From contig NZ_PREX01000005.1 in the NCBI RefSeq assembly GCF_009935905.1, positions 1-64,000 of the forward strand: DNA of 64,000 bases, read 5' to 3'. A program made the position numbers and the translations under genes. The stretch comes from Alkalibacterium sp. MB6 (GTDB lineage: Bacteria; Bacillota; Bacilli; Lactobacillales; Carnobacteriaceae_A). Positions 63,891-64,000 of the stretch are shown in pieces (position 1 is the first letter of the stretch; each line of letters starts with the position of its first letter). The notes beneath the pieces were generated by a model. The model searched no databases. It had not been told where the DNA came from and was given only the letters and a program-made list of their open reading frames with translations.

Positions 63891-63920
63891 ATCAAAATGT
63901 TTCACGTGAAACATTTTGAT
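63891..63920. promoter_or_regulatory. parS site inside a 30-bp perfect palindrome
   Basis: TGTTTCACGTGAAACA (63898-63913) is extended on both sides by ATCAAAA/TTTTGAT to a 30-bp perfect palindrome. The rest of 63682-63995 is AT-rich, with a TGCTAAAAT -10-like element near 63955 and nothing else recognised. Confidence 0.93.
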
Positions 63921-63995
63921 TATTGCGAACCTTATAGAATGAATAGAGAAAAAATGCTAAAATAGATAAAAGTCAATCGTTCAGAAGGAGACAAT

Positions 63996-64000
63996 ATGAA
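63996..64000 (+). CDS. Start of the next gene, cut by the window edge
   Basis: ATG 63996 lies 5 bases after GAAGGAG (63984-63990). Only the first codon and two bases are in the window, so the product cannot be named. Confidence 0.5.

Noticed and set aside
63891-63920. Noc binding site
   Set aside because: The core is the parS sequence TGTTTCACGTGAAACA, which differs from the Noc site ATTTCCCGGGAAAT as I recall it.

Overview
The window is about 64 kb around the chromosomal replication origin of a low-GC Gram-positive bacterium. The core rpmH-rnpA-yidC-jag / oriC / dnaA-dnaN-yaaA-recF-gyrB-gyrA-rpsF-ssb-rpsR is in the usual Firmicutes order, with DnaA boxes on both sides of dnaA and two parS sites. 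A mevalonate pathway (separate mvaA and mvaS), PTS sugar uptake, a trehalose PTS and Rgg-like regulators point to Lactobacillales. A Carnobacteriaceae-like genus is my best guess, but no rRNA gene is present to confirm it.

Layout. 1-4.3 kb: a membrane-protein gene broken by an amber codon, an AraC remnant, a IICBA sugar PTS gene and a LapA-like membrane protein. 4.3-10.4 kb: an accessory stretch with an intact IS4-type element (17-bp inverted repeats and a 7-bp target duplication), a MarR regulator with a 49-residue membrane protein, an ABC-F ribosome-protection gene behind a leader peptide and terminator, and an IS91-like HUH transposase beside tRNA-Val(GAC). 10.8-24.7 kb: mvaA, a MATE exporter, a phosphonate/phosphate-type ABC transporter (phnD-C-E-E), mscL, LysR-DUF554, mvaS, an MDR oxidoreductase, YtxH, a WrbA-type quinone reductase with an MhqR-like operator, and a TPR regulator. 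24.9-36 kb: pstSCAB-phoU with a Pho box, a LytS/LytR pair next to a CstA-type transporter, and a PhoR/PhoP-like two-component system. 36-52.6 kb: mnmG-mnmE, an AAC(6')-like acetyltransferase, a LysM polysaccharide deacetylase, an M50 protease-like protein, treR / treP-treC, a rhodanese, folC, jag, yidC, rnpA and rpmH. 52.6-64 kb: origin and replication genes.

The genes form a few recognisable circuits. The PhoP/PhoR-like pair probably drives pst through the TTACA repeats upstream of pstS. LytS/LytR probably senses a metabolite such as pyruvate and controls the adjacent CstA transporter, which also carries a cre site. TreR probably controls treP-treC; TreP lacks a IIA domain and could borrow the one on the IICBA protein at the left end. 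Both PTS genes have cre-like sites over the -35 box.

The least explained signal is a set of four unrelated intergenic tandem repeats (near 12.2, 20.1, 29.2 and 36.1 kb). All have a 51-52 bp period, although their sequences differ. Other points of interest are the MASMRLRLVALNR leader peptide before the ABC-F gene, a 132-bp nested palindrome near 36.3 kb, a possible ATT start of lytS, DnaA-trio repeats between dnaA and dnaN, and a parS embedded in a 30-bp perfect palindrome.
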